From NCBI RefSeq assembly GCF_020622345.1, contig NZ_JACNMO010000007.1, positions 124,001 through 188,000 on the forward strand: a stretch of DNA of 64,000 nucleotides, given 5' to 3'. Made by a program: the position numbers and the translations under genes. Below the pieces are notes generated by a model. The model saw only the letters and a list, made by a program, of their open reading frames with translations. It was not told the DNA's origin and searched no databases. Shown here piece by piece: positions 52,897 through 62,447 of this stretch; within the stretch, counting starts at the first letter, position 1; each line of letters opens with the position of its first letter. This DNA is from Roseobacter weihaiensis (GTDB lineage Bacteria; Pseudomonadota; Alphaproteobacteria; Rhodobacterales; Rhodobacteraceae).

Positions 52897-53847
52897 ATGA
52901 GTACCAAGAACCAACCTATCAGCGGCAATGATCTGGCGCGCTTTTCCGGGCCGGGCAGTTTTATGCGGCTGCCGATGGTCAATGACCTCAAAGGGCTCGA
53001 CGTGGCCTTTCTGGGGGTGCCCATCGACATCGGCACCTCCTGGCGCTCGGGCACGCGGTTCGGCCCCAAGGAGGTGCGGTCGCAAAGTGCGATGATCCGG
53101 CCCTATCACATGGGCACTGGCGCGGCCCCCTTCGACAGCCTGCAGGTGGCCGATATCGGCGATCTGGCGATCAACACCTTTTCGCTGGCCCAGAGCCTGA
53201 AGATCATCGAGGAAAGCTACAACGCCATTCTGGACTATGACGCCATGCCCATCGCCATCGGGGGCGATCATTCGATCACCCTGCCGATCCTGCGGGCGAT
53301 GCACAAACGCCACGGGCCGGTGGCACTGGTGCATGTGGATGCCCATGCGGATGTGAACAACGATATGTTCGGTGAGCGTGAAACCCATGGCACGGTCTTT
53401 CGCCGCGCCCACGAGGAAGGGTTGATCCTGCCTGAAAAGACCTATCAGATCGGTCTGCGCGGCACCGGCTACACGGCCGAGGATTTCGCCGAGGCGCAGG
53501 GCTGGGGGTTTCAGCAATTCCCGGCGCAAGAGCTCTGGCATCGCAGCCTGTCCGGCCTGGGCGGCGAGATCCGGCGCGACATCGGGCCCGAGACGCCGGT
53601 CTATGTCACCTACGATATCGACAGTCTCGATCCGGCGTTTGCGCCGGGCACCGGCACGCCCGAGATCGGCGGGCTGACCACCCCGCAGGCGATGGAACTG
53701 ATCCGCGCGCTCAAAGGGCTTAATATCGTCGGCTGTGATCTTGTAGAAGTCTCGCCCCCTTACGATATATCAGGAAACACGGCGCTTGTCGGGGCAAACA
53801 TCCTCTTTGAGCTGCTGTGCGTTCTGCCGGGGGTCCGGTACCGCTAG
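52897..53847 (+). CDS. Agmatinase/guanidinobutyrase-like ureohydrolase (copy 2)
   Basis: A 316-residue ureohydrolase with the metal-binding segments GGDHSITLP, HVDAHADVNNDM and VTYDIDSLDPAFAPGTGTPEIGG. Its long N-terminus (about 25 residues, with FMRLP) and the SWRSGTRFGPKEVRSQS loop recall guanidinobutyrase- and guanidinopropionase-type members more than strict agmatinases. It is the last gene of the M20-ureohydrolase-ureohydrolase set. Substrate is inferred only. Confidence 0.83.
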   Translation: MSTKNQPISGNDLARFSGPGSFMRLPMVNDLKGLDVAFLGVPIDIGTSWRSGTRFGPKEVRSQSAMIRPYHMGTGAAPFDSLQVADIGDLAINTFSLAQSLKIIEESYNAILDYDAMPIAIGGDHSITLPILRAMHKRHGPVALVHVDAHADVNNDMFGERETHGTVFRRAHEEGLILPEKTYQIGLRGTGYTAEDFAEAQGWGFQQFPAQELWHRSLSGLGGEIRRDIGPETPVYVTYDIDSLDPAFAPGTGTPEIGGLTTPQAMELIRALKGLNIVGCDLVEVSPPYDISGNTALVGANILFELLCVLPGVRYR

Positions 53848-53887
53848 GCAGGGTTCTGGCGGAAGGTCATGAAAGGGGTCTTGAAAC

Positions 53888-54292
53888 ATGCGCTTTGTGC
53901 TGCTGATTTTGATTTTGCTGGTTGTCGCCGGGCTGGGGTACATCCGTCTGGCCCCGAGTGATGCGGCGCGCTGGCACGTGCCGGTCGAGGAGACGGAGAG
54001 CGCCGATTTCGACGGCGGTGCCGTGCGGGTGGTTGAAGCCTCGCCAGAGGATTTCGCCGCCGCGGCGGCCTTCATGGAGGCGCTGCCGCGCACGCAGGTT
54101 CTTGCCGGCAGCACGGACGCAGGCCGGGTGACATACATCACACGCTCCGCAGCCTTCGGATTTCCCGACTACACCACGCTGGAGTATGCGGACGGCACGC
54201 TCAAGGCCCATGCCCGGCTGCGGTTTGGCCGGTCAGATATGGGCGTCAATCGCGAACGACTCGAAGGGTTGCTCGCCGCGCTCCAGGGATGA
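53888..54292 (+). CDS. DUF1499 protein, membrane-anchored
   Basis: A 134-residue protein with an N-terminal membrane helix (MRFVLLILILLVVAGLGYI) followed by a DUF1499 domain (EASPEDFAAAAAFMEALPRTQVLAG, then YITRSAAFGFPDYTTLEYA, with the [11 protein letters not shown] end). DUF1499 proteins are of unknown function. AAAGGGG lies 9 bases before the ATG. The last 60 bp overlap the 3' end of the opposite secreted-protein gene. Confidence 0.8.
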   Translation: MRFVLLILILLVVAGLGYIRLAPSDAARWHVPVEETESADFDGGAVRVVEASPEDFAAAAAFMEALPRTQVLAGSTDAGRVTYITRSAAFGFPDYTTLEYADGTLKAHARLRFGRSDMGVNRERLEGLLAALQG

Positions 54293-54520
54293 GGACAGGC
54301 AGCCCTGCTGGACCTCGCGCCACATCGGCACATTCAGCGACATCTGGCACTGCGCCATGAACATACGCCCGTCGACGTTCAGGCAAATCGTCTCGCCCAG
54401 TTCAATGCGGCCGCCGGATCGGTCGGTGCAATAACACTCGACGGTTTTCCCGCTGGGGTAGGTCACGTCTGCGGCGGCAGGCAGGGCCGCGAAAAAAAAT
54501 ATGAAAGCAAGTCGTTTCAT
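54233..54520 (-). CDS. Small secreted cysteine-containing protein
   Basis: A 95-residue protein with a signal peptide ([17 protein letters not shown]) and four cysteines in the mature part ([38 protein letters not shown]), likely two disulfides in the periplasm. Function unknown. Its C-terminal 20 codons lie within the DUF1499 gene on the other strand, an unusual overlap, but the signal peptide and cysteines support it. It is divergent from prfA. Confidence 0.68.
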   Translation of the reverse strand: MKRLAFIFFFAALPAAADVTYPSGKTVECYCTDRSGGRIELGETICLNVDGRMFMAQCQMSLNVPMWREVQQGCLSSSLERGEQPFESFAIDAHI

Positions 54521-54582
54521 GGGGTAATGCTAGCATGGAATGTGCCCTTGACCAAAGGCTTTCAATATCGGATTGCAGGGGC

Positions 54583-55638
54583 ATGATCCCACGCTCAAGA
54601 CTTAAGCAGATTACCGATCGTTTTCAGTATCTGGAGGCGGCGATGGCGGCCGGAGACGGGGCGGCCGATATCGCCGCACTGGCCAAGGAGTATTCCGATC
54701 TGCGCCCGGTGGTGGAGCAGATCAGTGCCTACGAGCAGTTGCTGAACGACCTGGCCGAGGCGCAGGAGATGCTGGCGGACCCTGACATGGCGCCGCTGGC
54801 CGAAGAGGAACTGCCGCGCCTCAAGGCGGCGCTGCCCGAGGCCGAGACCGCCTTGCAACTGGCGCTGTTGCCCCGCGACAAGGCCGATGCCAAACCGGCG
54901 ATGCTGGAAATCCGCCCCGGCACCGGCGGGGATGAGGCTGCCCTGTTTGCCGGGGATCTTTTGCGCATGTACCAGCGCTATGCGGAGGCGCGTGGCTGGA
55001 AGATGGAGATCATAGAGCTGCAGGAGACCGAGCTTGGCGGCATCAAGGAGGTCGTTGCCCACGTCAAGGGCGAGAATGTCTTTGCCCGGCTCAAGTTCGA
55101 AAGCGGCGTGCACCGGGTGCAGCGGGTGCCCGCGACCGAAAGCGGCGGGCGGATTCATACCTCGGCGGCGACCGTTGCGGTGCTGCCCGAGGCCGAAGAC
55201 GTCGATATCCAGATCGCGCCCAACGATCTGCGGATTGATACGATGCGCGCCTCCGGGGCCGGGGGGCAGCACGTCAATACCACCGACTCCGCGGTGCGGA
55301 TCACCCATGTGCCCTCGGGCATCGTCGTGACCAGCTCCGAGAAATCGCAGCACCGCAACCGCGAGATCGCGATGCAGGTGCTCAAGGCCCGCCTCTATGA
55401 TCTGGAGCGGAGCCGGGCGGACAGCGAACGCTCCGCCGACCGGGCCGCCCAGGTGGGCTCCGGCGACCGCTCGGAACGCATCCGCACCTATAACTTTCCG
55501 CAAGGCCGCATGACCGATCACCGCATCAATCTGACACTCTACCGGCTCGATGCGATCCTGCAGGGCGATCTGGATGAGATCGTGGATGCGCTGACGGCAG
55601 ATGCGCAGGCCCGGCAGATGGCGGAGATGGGGCAGTGA
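54583..55638 (+). CDS. prfA: Peptide chain release factor 1
   Basis: Releases the peptide at UAA and UAG codons. The 351 residues contain the PAT stop-codon tripeptide in [12 protein letters not shown] and the GGQ motif in [16 protein letters not shown]. The start [10 protein letters not shown] at 54583 is the family's conserved start; the frame is open 16 codons further. Its last bases overlap the GTG of prmC, which methylates this very GGQ glutamine. Confidence 0.96.
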   Translation: MIPRSRLKQITDRFQYLEAAMAAGDGAADIAALAKEYSDLRPVVEQISAYEQLLNDLAEAQEMLADPDMAPLAEEELPRLKAALPEAETALQLALLPRDKADAKPAMLEIRPGTGGDEAALFAGDLLRMYQRYAEARGWKMEIIELQETELGGIKEVVAHVKGENVFARLKFESGVHRVQRVPATESGGRIHTSAATVAVLPEAEDVDIQIAPNDLRIDTMRASGAGGQHVNTTDSAVRITHVPSGIVVTSSEKSQHRNREIAMQVLKARLYDLERSRADSERSADRAAQVGSGDRSERIRTYNFPQGRMTDHRINLTLYRLDAILQGDLDEIVDALTADAQARQMAEMGQ

Positions 55639-56468
55639 CCGCTGCCGAAGCGATGGTGGCGGCCATGGCGCGGCTGCGCGCGGCAGGCGTGCCGGACCCC
55701 GCGCGCGACGCGCGGGTGCTTCTGGCCCATGCCGCCCGGGTCGATGCCGCGCGGGTCACCCTGATCGCGCCCGAGGACATCGCACCGGACATTGCCGAGC
55801 GCTACGACCACCTTGTGGCCCTGCGCGCGGTGCGGGTGCCGGTCTCCCAGCTCATCGGCTCGCGCGAGTTCTACGGGCGGCGGTTCGATATCTCCAGCGA
55901 GGTGCTCGACCCGCGCCCGGAGACGGAGACCCTTGTGGAAACCGCCCTTTGTGGTCCCTTTGACCGGGTGCTGGACCTTGGTGTCGGGTCGGGCTGCATC
56001 TTGGTCACGCTGCTGGCAGAGCGGCCGGAGGCCTCCGGCGTGGGGGTTGATATCAGCGAGGTGGCCTGCCTTCAGGCCAGCGCCAATGCGGTGCTGCATG
56101 CGGTGGCGGACCGGGCCATGCTGCAGCAGTCCGACTGGTTTGACAGGGTAGAGGACCGGTTCGATCTGATCGTCTCCAATCCGCCTTATCTGGCGGCCAG
56201 TGAAATGCAGCACGTCCAGCCCGAACTGCGCGATCATGAGCCGCGCGCGGCACTGACGGATGAGGCGGACGGGCTGAGCGCTTACCGGGTCATTGCCGCG
56301 GAGGCGCAGGGGTACCTGAGTGCCACGGGTCGCGTCCTGGTTGAAATTGGCTGGCGGCAGGCCCCCGACGTCCAACAGATATTCCAGGAGCAGGGCTGGG
56401 GAGAGATAGCGATTCTCCCTGATCTGGGAGGTCGGGACAGGGTGCTCTGCGCGTCCAAGCCCGGCTGA
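55635..56468 (+). CDS. prmC: Release factor glutamine methyltransferase
   Basis: SAM-dependent enzyme that N5-methylates the GGQ glutamine of RF1 and RF2. The 277 residues hold an N-terminal substrate domain, the SAM loop [12 protein letters not shown] and the catalytic NPPY in [13 protein letters not shown]. The GTG start overlaps prfA by 4 bases (GTGA). A terminator-like hairpin follows the gene. Confidence 0.95.
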   Translation: MTAAEAMVAAMARLRAAGVPDPARDARVLLAHAARVDAARVTLIAPEDIAPDIAERYDHLVALRAVRVPVSQLIGSREFYGRRFDISSEVLDPRPETETLVETALCGPFDRVLDLGVGSGCILVTLLAERPEASGVGVDISEVACLQASANAVLHAVADRAMLQQSDWFDRVEDRFDLIVSNPPYLAASEMQHVQPELRDHEPRAALTDEADGLSAYRVIAAEAQGYLSATGRVLVEIGWRQAPDVQQIFQEQGWGEIAILPDLGGRDRVLCASKPG

Positions 56469-56497
56469 AACCCACCGGAATTTCAGGAAATTTAACC

Positions 56498-56521
56498 AAA
56501 ACCGTGCCAAACTGCGGTTTT
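56498..56521 (+). terminator. Intrinsic terminator candidate after prmC
   Basis: AAAACCG (56498-56504) and CGGTTTT (56515-56521) are perfect reverse complements, extended by two G-U pairs inside, with T residues continuing as TCCTCTTG. It begins 29 bases after the prmC stop. The stem is short, so the call is moderate. Confidence 0.45.
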
Positions 56522-56690
56522 CCTCTTGCAGCGATGCGCCTGCCATGCATATTCAAGGATGTTGCAGCGGTGGATACTTCTCTGATGTGGTCCCGCGCGG
56601 CATTATGCCCAACATATCGAAAGCCGGAGAATATGCTGCACGAGGCGCATCCGGTTCCACGATCAACAGCACGAAGGCTGAGCAAGCTTC

Positions 56691-57236
56691 ATGAAATCAT
56701 CGCGATCCCGGTCCCGCTCAAAGGGCAACCGCAACAGGTCCAATAATCAAGGCGGTAACGTTGTAAACCGCGTCTTTGACAGCTCGGGTCCCGAGGGGAA
56801 AGTGCGCGGGACACCGCAGCAGATCATTGAAAAGTATAACCAACTGGCGCGTGACGCGCAGCTGAGCAATGACCGTGTCGCCGCTGAGAACTTTCAGCAG
56901 CACGCCGAACATTACACGCGCCTGCTCAGCGAGGCGCAGCGCGAAATCGACCAGCGCCGCGAGGAGCAGGAACGCCAGAACCGCGAGCGCCAGGCAGAGC
57001 GGGACCGCGAACGCGCCGAACGCCAGGAACGCGAAGCGGCGCAGGCCGCCGAGGAACACCCCATCGCCCCGGCGCCGGTTCAGGAGGGGGACAGCGGGCT
57101 TGTCGAGACACCCGAAAGCCAGCCCAAGCCCAAACGGACACCGCGCCGCAAGCCACGCCCCAAGCCCGCACCCGCAGCAGAGGCGGAGACATCGTCGGAC
57201 GGCGGTGGAGATGACGCTCCGAAGGCGGCTGAGTAA
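56691..57236 (+). CDS. DUF4167 protein
   Basis: A 181-residue, highly charged protein. Residues about 20-85 form the DUF4167 core (RVFDSSGPEGKVRGTPQQIIEKYNQLARDAQLSNDRVAAENFQQHAEHY-type sequence), followed by an Arg/Glu-rich coiled-coil stretch (about 85-120) and a Pro/Lys/Ala tail. The N-terminus is Arg/Ser rich (KSSRSRSRSKGNRNR). It is usual downstream of prmC in alphaproteobacteria; the role is unknown, RNA binding is a guess. Confidence 0.87.
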   Translation: MKSSRSRSRSKGNRNRSNNQGGNVVNRVFDSSGPEGKVRGTPQQIIEKYNQLARDAQLSNDRVAAENFQQHAEHYTRLLSEAQREIDQRREEQERQNRERQAERDRERAERQEREAAQAAEEHPIAPAPVQEGDSGLVETPESQPKPKRTPRRKPRPKPAPAAEAETSSDGGGDDAPKAAE

Positions 57237-57264
57237 AATCCGCGGCGCGCTACCGGGGGGTCTT

Positions 57265-58107
57265 TTAGGAGGCGGCGATCTCACGGGCCAGCGCACAGAA
57301 CCCCTCAACAGAGATCTGTTCGGCGCGATCCGTGGGCTTCAGCCCCGCTGCCCGCAGCCTGTCTTCGACATCCGGTGCCAGACCCTTGAGCGCTGCGCGG
57401 AGCATCTTGCGCCGCTGATTGAAAGCCATTGCAACCACCCGGCTGAGGATCGCGGGATCAGCGGGATACCGGGGGCAGGGGAGCGCTGTCAGGTGGACCA
57501 CACTGCTTGAAACTTTCGGCGGCGGGGTGAAAGCCTCGGGGGGCAGTTGCATCACGATCTGCGCATCCGCCCGCCATTGCGCGAGGATCGCGAGCCTGCC
57601 GTAAGCCTTGCTGCCCGGCTGCGCCACGATCCGTTCCGCGACTTCGCGCTGAAACATCAGCGTCAGGCTTTGCCAGAACGGGGGCCAGACCTGCGGCGTC
57701 AGCCAGCGCACCAGGAGTTCAGTGCCGACGTTGTAGGGCAGGTTGGCCGCCACGCGGATGGGGGGCGTCAGCGACGCCAGCGGATCGATCTCCAGCGCGT
57801 CGCCTTCCAGCACCGTCAGGCGGTCGGGATAGGCAGCGGACACCTCCGCCAGCGCGGGCAGACAGCGTGCATCCTTTTCGATCGCCAGCACGTGTCGCGC
57901 GCCCTCCGCCAGAAGCCCCCGTGTCAGCCCACCCGGACCGGGCCCGATTTCGAGCACGTCACAGGCGGTCAGATCTCCGGCCTGCCGGGCGATCTTGGCC
58001 GTCAGGTTCAGGTCCAGCAGAAAGTTCTGGCCCATGGATTTGCGCGCCTGCAGATGGTGGCTGCGGATGACCTCCCTGAGCGGGGGCAGGGCGTCAATCG
58101 CGCTCAT
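57265..58107 (-). CDS. rsmA: 16S rRNA dimethyladenosine transferase
   Basis: Dimethylates two adjacent adenosines near the 3' end of 16S rRNA (KsgA). The 280 residues have [17 protein letters not shown], the SAM loop [14 protein letters not shown] and the catalytic NLPYNVG. The start [13 protein letters not shown] at 58107 is the conserved one and has AAGG 8 bases upstream; a GTG at 58128 overlapping the pdxA stop is the alternative. It is the last gene of the lptF-lptG-lptD-surA-pdxA-rsmA unit. Confidence 0.94.
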   Translation of the reverse strand: MSAIDALPPLREVIRSHHLQARKSMGQNFLLDLNLTAKIARQAGDLTACDVLEIGPGPGGLTRGLLAEGARHVLAIEKDARCLPALAEVSAAYPDRLTVLEGDALEIDPLASLTPPIRVAANLPYNVGTELLVRWLTPQVWPPFWQSLTLMFQREVAERIVAQPGSKAYGRLAILAQWRADAQIVMQLPPEAFTPPPKVSSSVVHLTALPCPRYPADPAILSRVVAMAFNQRRKMLRAALKGLAPDVEDRLRAAGLKPTDRAEQISVEGFCALAREIAAS

Positions 58108-58124
58108 CGGGGATACCTTGCGTT

Positions 58125-59105
58125 TCACCCACGGGAGGCTGCCATCGCCGCGGCCAGTTTGAGGGCCTGCGTCATGCTTGTCGAACTGGCGATGCCCTTG
58201 CCCGCGATGTCAAAGGCTGTGCCATGATCGGGCGAGGTGCGGATGAAGGGCAGGCCGAGCGTGACGTTCACCCCCAGATCAAAGTCGAGCGTCTTGATCG
58301 GGATCAGCGCCTGATCGTGATACATCGCCACAGCCGCGTCATACCCGGCGCGGGCGCGGGCGTGAAACATCGTGTCGGCGGGCAAAGGCCCCCGGAGGTC
58401 CAGCCCTTCGGCGGCCAGTTCGGCAATCAGCGGTGCGATCCACTGTATTTCCTGCCTGCCCATGGCCCCGCTTTCGCCGGCATGGGGGTTCAGCCCGGCG
58501 ACGGCGATCCGCGGGGCGTCGATGCCGAACTGATGGCGCAACGCGTCATGGGTAATGCGGATGGTGTCGCGCAACACCTCCGGGGTGAGGTGGCGGGGCA
58601 CGTCCTCCAGCGCGATGTGGATGGTCGCAGGCACCACCCGCAGGGCATCCGAGGCCAGCATCATGACCGCCCGCGTGTCACCCCCTGCAAGGGCCTGCAG
58701 ATACTCCGTGTGTCCCGGATAGGCAAAATCCGCCCCGTCGATCAACGCCTTTTTGTGAATGGGGCTCGTGCAAAGCGCGCTGGCAGCCCCGCGCTGCACA
58801 AGGTCCACGCAGGCGGCGATGACGTCGATCACGCCCCTGGCGTTGGCCGGATCAGGGTGTCCGGGTCTGTTGTCGCACGCAAAGTCATGTCGCAGGACCG
58901 GCAGCGCCTGGCCCCCCAGCGCAGCGGCCTCGCCGATGTCGTCGATGATCTCGAAGGGCGTCCCTTCCGGCAGATGGCGCGGATCGCCCATCCAGGCCAT
59001 CACAATCTCCGATTTCAGGTGTTGCCAGGCGCCCAGGGTGATCTCAGGGCCGATCCCGGCTGGTTCGCCACAACTGATGACGATCGGCGCCAGCGCGGAG
59101 GTCAT
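58125..59105 (-). CDS. pdxA: 4-hydroxythreonine-4-phosphate dehydrogenase
   Basis: Oxidises 4-phosphohydroxy-threonine in vitamin B6 synthesis. The 326 residues include [17 protein letters not shown] at the start, the metal ligands in [12 protein letters not shown] and [22 protein letters not shown], and the [23 protein letters not shown] end. The ATG overlaps the surA stop by 4 bases. The surA-pdxA-rsmA order is conserved in proteobacteria. Confidence 0.95.
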   Translation of the reverse strand: MTSALAPIVISCGEPAGIGPEITLGAWQHLKSEIVMAWMGDPRHLPEGTPFEIIDDIGEAAALGGQALPVLRHDFACDNRPGHPDPANARGVIDVIAACVDLVQRGAASALCTSPIHKKALIDGADFAYPGHTEYLQALAGGDTRAVMMLASDALRVVPATIHIALEDVPRHLTPEVLRDTIRITHDALRHQFGIDAPRIAVAGLNPHAGESGAMGRQEIQWIAPLIAELAAEGLDLRGPLPADTMFHARARAGYDAAVAMYHDQALIPIKTLDFDLGVNVTLGLPFIRTSPDHGTAFDIAGKGIASSTSMTQALKLAAAMAASRG

Positions 59106-60322
59106 TGGAAGGTGATACGGGCGTCCGCGCGAAGCCGCTCAAGAAAGCTGTCGGCCAGCGCGTTCAGGCGGCTGGTCCGCAGGGAGGCAACCACATCCTC
59201 CCGCGCGACATCTTCGTTTGCCGCGGCTGTCCGGCCACACAGCATCAGGAACATCAATGTCTGGCCATTTGACCGGGTCAGGGCGACTGAGCTTTCCCCG
59301 GCATCAAGTTTGCTCAGTTCGAGCGCGACATCGGTTGGGATCTCGGACGGTGGCTTGCTGCCGCGCTCCAGGGTTTCGGGGGGCTGGCCCTGCGCGACCC
59401 CGTAGAGATCATCGCAGACATCAACCCTTGCCCGCACCTCTTCGGCAGCGGCGAGCCCTGCGGGCGTGCGACCGCCGGGGATGTAGTATGCGGCGTAATC
59501 GATCGCGGCGTATTCGCGGGTCGGTGCGCCGGTTTCTTCGATGCCGCGCAGTTGAAACAAGGCCACCGCGTTGGGGATGTTCAAGGGGTCGGTGACCTCA
59601 CCTGGTGCGAGACCCAGCAGCAGGGGGCGCAGAACCGGCGGCAGATTGCTGAGCGATTGCCAGGGCAGGCGGCCTCCTTCGTCGCGGGTTGCAGTCGCGG
59701 AATACTCGCGCGCATAGTCGGAGAATTCGGCCTCGGAGGTGGTCGTGGCGATCTGTCGGGCGATGTCCTCGACTTCCTGCGCCCTGTCTTCGGGGGCCGG
59801 GATGATGATTTCCGAGACCAGAACGCGGATCGTGGTGTCCGCACTGGTAGTGCCGAGCGCCTGATCGACCTCATCTTCATTGACCTGTACCCGTCCGCCA
59901 AAGCGTGCCGAGACATAGTCACGCCAGGCAACGCCCACGCTGACAAAGCTTTCAAACGTCTCGGGGGCGATGCCGTTTTCCGCCAGCAGGGTCTTGAACT
60001 CTTCGACTTCAAGGTTCACCCGCGCGGCAAATTCGGACATGCCGGCGTCGAGGGATTCCTGGGTCAGCTCGAGCCCCGCTTCGGCGATTGCCTGCTCGCG
60101 CAGCCGTTCATCGATCAGCGTCTCGATCACCGATTGGCGCCCCGATCCCGGTGCGTTGAACAGGGACAGAAACCGCTGTCGCTGCGCAATCTCAAACTCT
60201 GTTATCACCCCCTCGTTCACTAGGATGGAAGGGCTGAACTGGCTTTGGGCAAAAGACGGCACGCCGATGGTTGCCGCTGCCCACAGCAGGATCGCAGCGC
60301 AAAGGTTTTTCAGGTTGGTCAT
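59102..60322 (-). CDS. surA: SurA-like periplasmic chaperone and peptidylprolyl isomerase
   Basis: Escorts unfolded outer-membrane proteins to the Bam complex. The 406 residues have a signal peptide (about 1-25, ending PSFA), a SurA_N chaperone region (about 30-165) and one parvulin-type domain (about 180-275: VLVSEIIIPAPEDRAQEVEDIA, GGRLPWQSLSNLPPVL). E. coli SurA has two parvulin domains; the second is absent or degenerate here, common in alphaproteobacteria. It follows lptD by 7 bp. Confidence 0.88.
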   Translation of the reverse strand: MTNLKNLCAAILLWAAATIGVPSFAQSQFSPSILVNEGVITEFEIAQRQRFLSLFNAPGSGRQSVIETLIDERLREQAIAEAGLELTQESLDAGMSEFAARVNLEVEEFKTLLAENGIAPETFESFVSVGVAWRDYVSARFGGRVQVNEDEVDQALGTTSADTTIRVLVSEIIIPAPEDRAQEVEDIARQIATTTSEAEFSDYAREYSATATRDEGGRLPWQSLSNLPPVLRPLLLGLAPGEVTDPLNIPNAVALFQLRGIEETGAPTREYAAIDYAAYYIPGGRTPAGLAAAEEVRARVDVCDDLYGVAQGQPPETLERGSKPPSEIPTDVALELSKLDAGESSVALTRSNGQTLMFLMLCGRTAAANEDVAREDVVASLRTSRLNALADSFLERLRADARITFQ

Positions 60323-60329
60323 CTATCCA

Positions 60330-62447
60330 TCATCCGCAAGTTCTGGAGTACGTGTTTGACCCGCTCAGGGCGGAGAACCCCCGCAACCCGATGCTTAAGC
60401 CGAAACGGGTCGTGGGCTCAAGGCTTGAAGAGGAGGTATATCTGCGCTGGACCGAAAAACCGATCTCCACACATTCGTTGAAGTAGGTCATCCCCAGGCT
60501 GGCGGTCGAGGCGCGGTTCTCGATCAGATCATAGCGCCAGTCCGCATTGGCTGCCCAGTTTTTATCAACGTTGAACAATCCGTTCAGGTAGACTTCCGAG
60601 GTGTCGAGCAGGCGGTCCTCGCTGGGGTCCTCCACCAGCCACAGATAACTGCCCGAGACGCGTCCGCGCCGGTGGTCATAAGAGCCGCGCACCTCCGCCT
60701 TGGTGAAATCAAAGCTGTCGTCGAAAAGGGTGCGGGCGGTCAGGGCCCAGCCGTTTTCGGTCTTCAGCTGCCCCGCGACAAGGTAGTCAGAGCTGAGGCC
60801 AGAAAGCCCGCTGGCTTCGGTGAAACTGTCATCCGACTGGTTTCGGACAACCTGTCCCAGCGTCAGGTTTCCCTGCCACCCGGTCGGGGCAAAGCGCGCC
60901 CAGTTTACGCCATAGGCCCCGACCGTCCCGCGCTCGCGGCGGTCCGGGGCGGGAAAGCGCGACAGCGCCAGGAGGTTGCCTTCGTCGAAGTCGACCAATG
61001 TGCTTTCCTCGTTGGGAATGTCGAGCTGCGAAGATCCGGTCCAGGCCAGCTGCGCAATCGGTTCGAGAAACTGCGTGGCCCCGGTGCTGTCCACGCGGGT
61101 CATCGGGTAGCGCAGGGCCACGGTTGTATAGGGGGTGAACTGTGTCTGGTTCTGGTTGGTGGTGCTGTCTTGGGTGATGTTGAAAATGTCACCGGCCAGG
61201 CCGATCGTGGTCTCTGCGCGTGCGCCGCCCGGAATGGTCCAGCCGCGCAGCCATTCTGCCTGGGTGTTGAACCGGCTGACATCGCGACCATCGATATCCC
61301 TTTCGGAATACCGGATGTGGTTGTGTGCATTGGAACTAAAGCGCAATTCGCCCCCGATGGCCGCCGGGAAGAAGCGCCGTTCATAGTAGAGATCCCCGAC
61401 GATGGAAGGGCTGGTGGAGCCGCCTTCGCCGTCGCGCAGAGAGTTGAAATTTACAAGGCTGCCAAAGATCAACTCGTCACGTCGGTAGCGGCTTATCGCA
61501 ACCTGGCTGTCGAGGCGGTCCTTGCCGGAATAGCCGTAGTCCTGCAGGTAGTCGTCGTCAGACGTCAGCTCCACATCGAAAACCAGCCTGAAGTCGTTCC
61601 TGAGCGCAAAATTACCTTGGCCAAAGACATAGCCGCGGGTCTTGCCCTCCATCAGGTCATCACGGGAGACGGCACCGTTGAAGATGATATCACCATTGGT
61701 GAAGGCCTGGCGGTAGCGCAACTCCACCGTTCTTGTCCGGCTTGACAGGTAGGGTGTCACGGTAAGATCGCGGTCATCGCCCAGCGTGATAAAATAGGGA
61801 ATCTTGATGCCAAAACCCAGATCCGAGGTGCTTTCGTAGGTGGGGAACAGGAAGCCTGTCGCGCGCTCAACCGTCGGGTCCGGCAGCCGCAGGCGGGGTA
61901 AGTAGAACACCGGGACATTGCGGATGCGAAACTGCGCCTGGTCGAAATAGAGCTGCCTTTCCTCCCGGTCATGGATCACGCGGCGGGCGCGGATCTGCCA
62001 GAGCGGCGGTTTGCCGTCATCGCAAACCTCGCAGGAGGTGACGGCGGTTCTGCTGAGCTGGCTGTAGCGGTCGTTGACCCGCTGCATCTGGGCCGCCGAA
62101 AGCTGCAACTGCTGGTTCATCACCACCCGCGCCCCGGTCAGGATACCGCTGCGCAGGTCCGGCTCAAGCTCGGCGGCGCTGGCCAGCACGGTGATGCTGT
62201 CGCCGTCCTGCATCCGGATCGGTCCTTGGATGACCAGCGCGCCGCTCACCCGGTCATACCGGATTTCCTCCGCCTCCAGCCGCACGCCGTCCTGAAAAAC
62301 CTCTACGTTGCCGCGGGCCACCAGCTCTCTGTCTGCTGCGATAAAGACGTCATCGGCCACCAGCACCGCTGCTGGTGCGGCATCTTCCTGGCTCAGAGCG
62401 ATCACGGGCCAAAGCGTCAGGGCGAGCAGAACGACAGCACGGATCAC
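60330..62447 (-). CDS. lptD: LPS-assembly protein LptD
   Basis: Outer-membrane beta-barrel that inserts LPS in the outer leaflet. The 705 residues have a signal peptide (about 1-19), a beta-jellyroll (DDVFIAADRELVARGNVEVF, about 32-130) and a barrel with alternating strands to the end. Cysteines C139 and C142 (SCEVC) and C659 and C704 suit the two disulfides required by LptD. The start is a GTG immediately after the lptG TAG, with GGAGG 8 bases upstream inside lptG. SurA, its chaperone, is encoded next. Confidence 0.93.
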   Translation of the reverse strand: MIRAVVLLALTLWPVIALSQEDAAPAAVLVADDVFIAADRELVARGNVEVFQDGVRLEAEEIRYDRVSGALVIQGPIRMQDGDSITVLASAAELEPDLRSGILTGARVVMNQQLQLSAAQMQRVNDRYSQLSRTAVTSCEVCDDGKPPLWQIRARRVIHDREERQLYFDQAQFRIRNVPVFYLPRLRLPDPTVERATGFLFPTYESTSDLGFGIKIPYFITLGDDRDLTVTPYLSSRTRTVELRYRQAFTNGDIIFNGAVSRDDLMEGKTRGYVFGQGNFALRNDFRLVFDVELTSDDDYLQDYGYSGKDRLDSQVAISRYRRDELIFGSLVNFNSLRDGEGGSTSPSIVGDLYYERRFFPAAIGGELRFSSNAHNHIRYSERDIDGRDVSRFNTQAEWLRGWTIPGGARAETTIGLAGDIFNITQDSTTNQNQTQFTPYTTVALRYPMTRVDSTGATQFLEPIAQLAWTGSSQLDIPNEESTLVDFDEGNLLALSRFPAPDRRERGTVGAYGVNWARFAPTGWQGNLTLGQVVRNQSDDSFTEASGLSGLSSDYLVAGQLKTENGWALTARTLFDDSFDFTKAEVRGSYDHRRGRVSGSYLWLVEDPSEDRLLDTSEVYLNGLFNVDKNWAANADWRYDLIENRASTASLGMTYFNECVEIGFSVQRRYTSSSSLEPTTRFGLSIGLRGFSALSGSNTYSRTCG

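Noticed and set aside
56504-56746. 80-residue plus-strand frame between prmC and DUF4167
   Set aside because: Weak start, low-complexity composition, overlaps the well-supported DUF4167 gene and a terminator-like hairpin.
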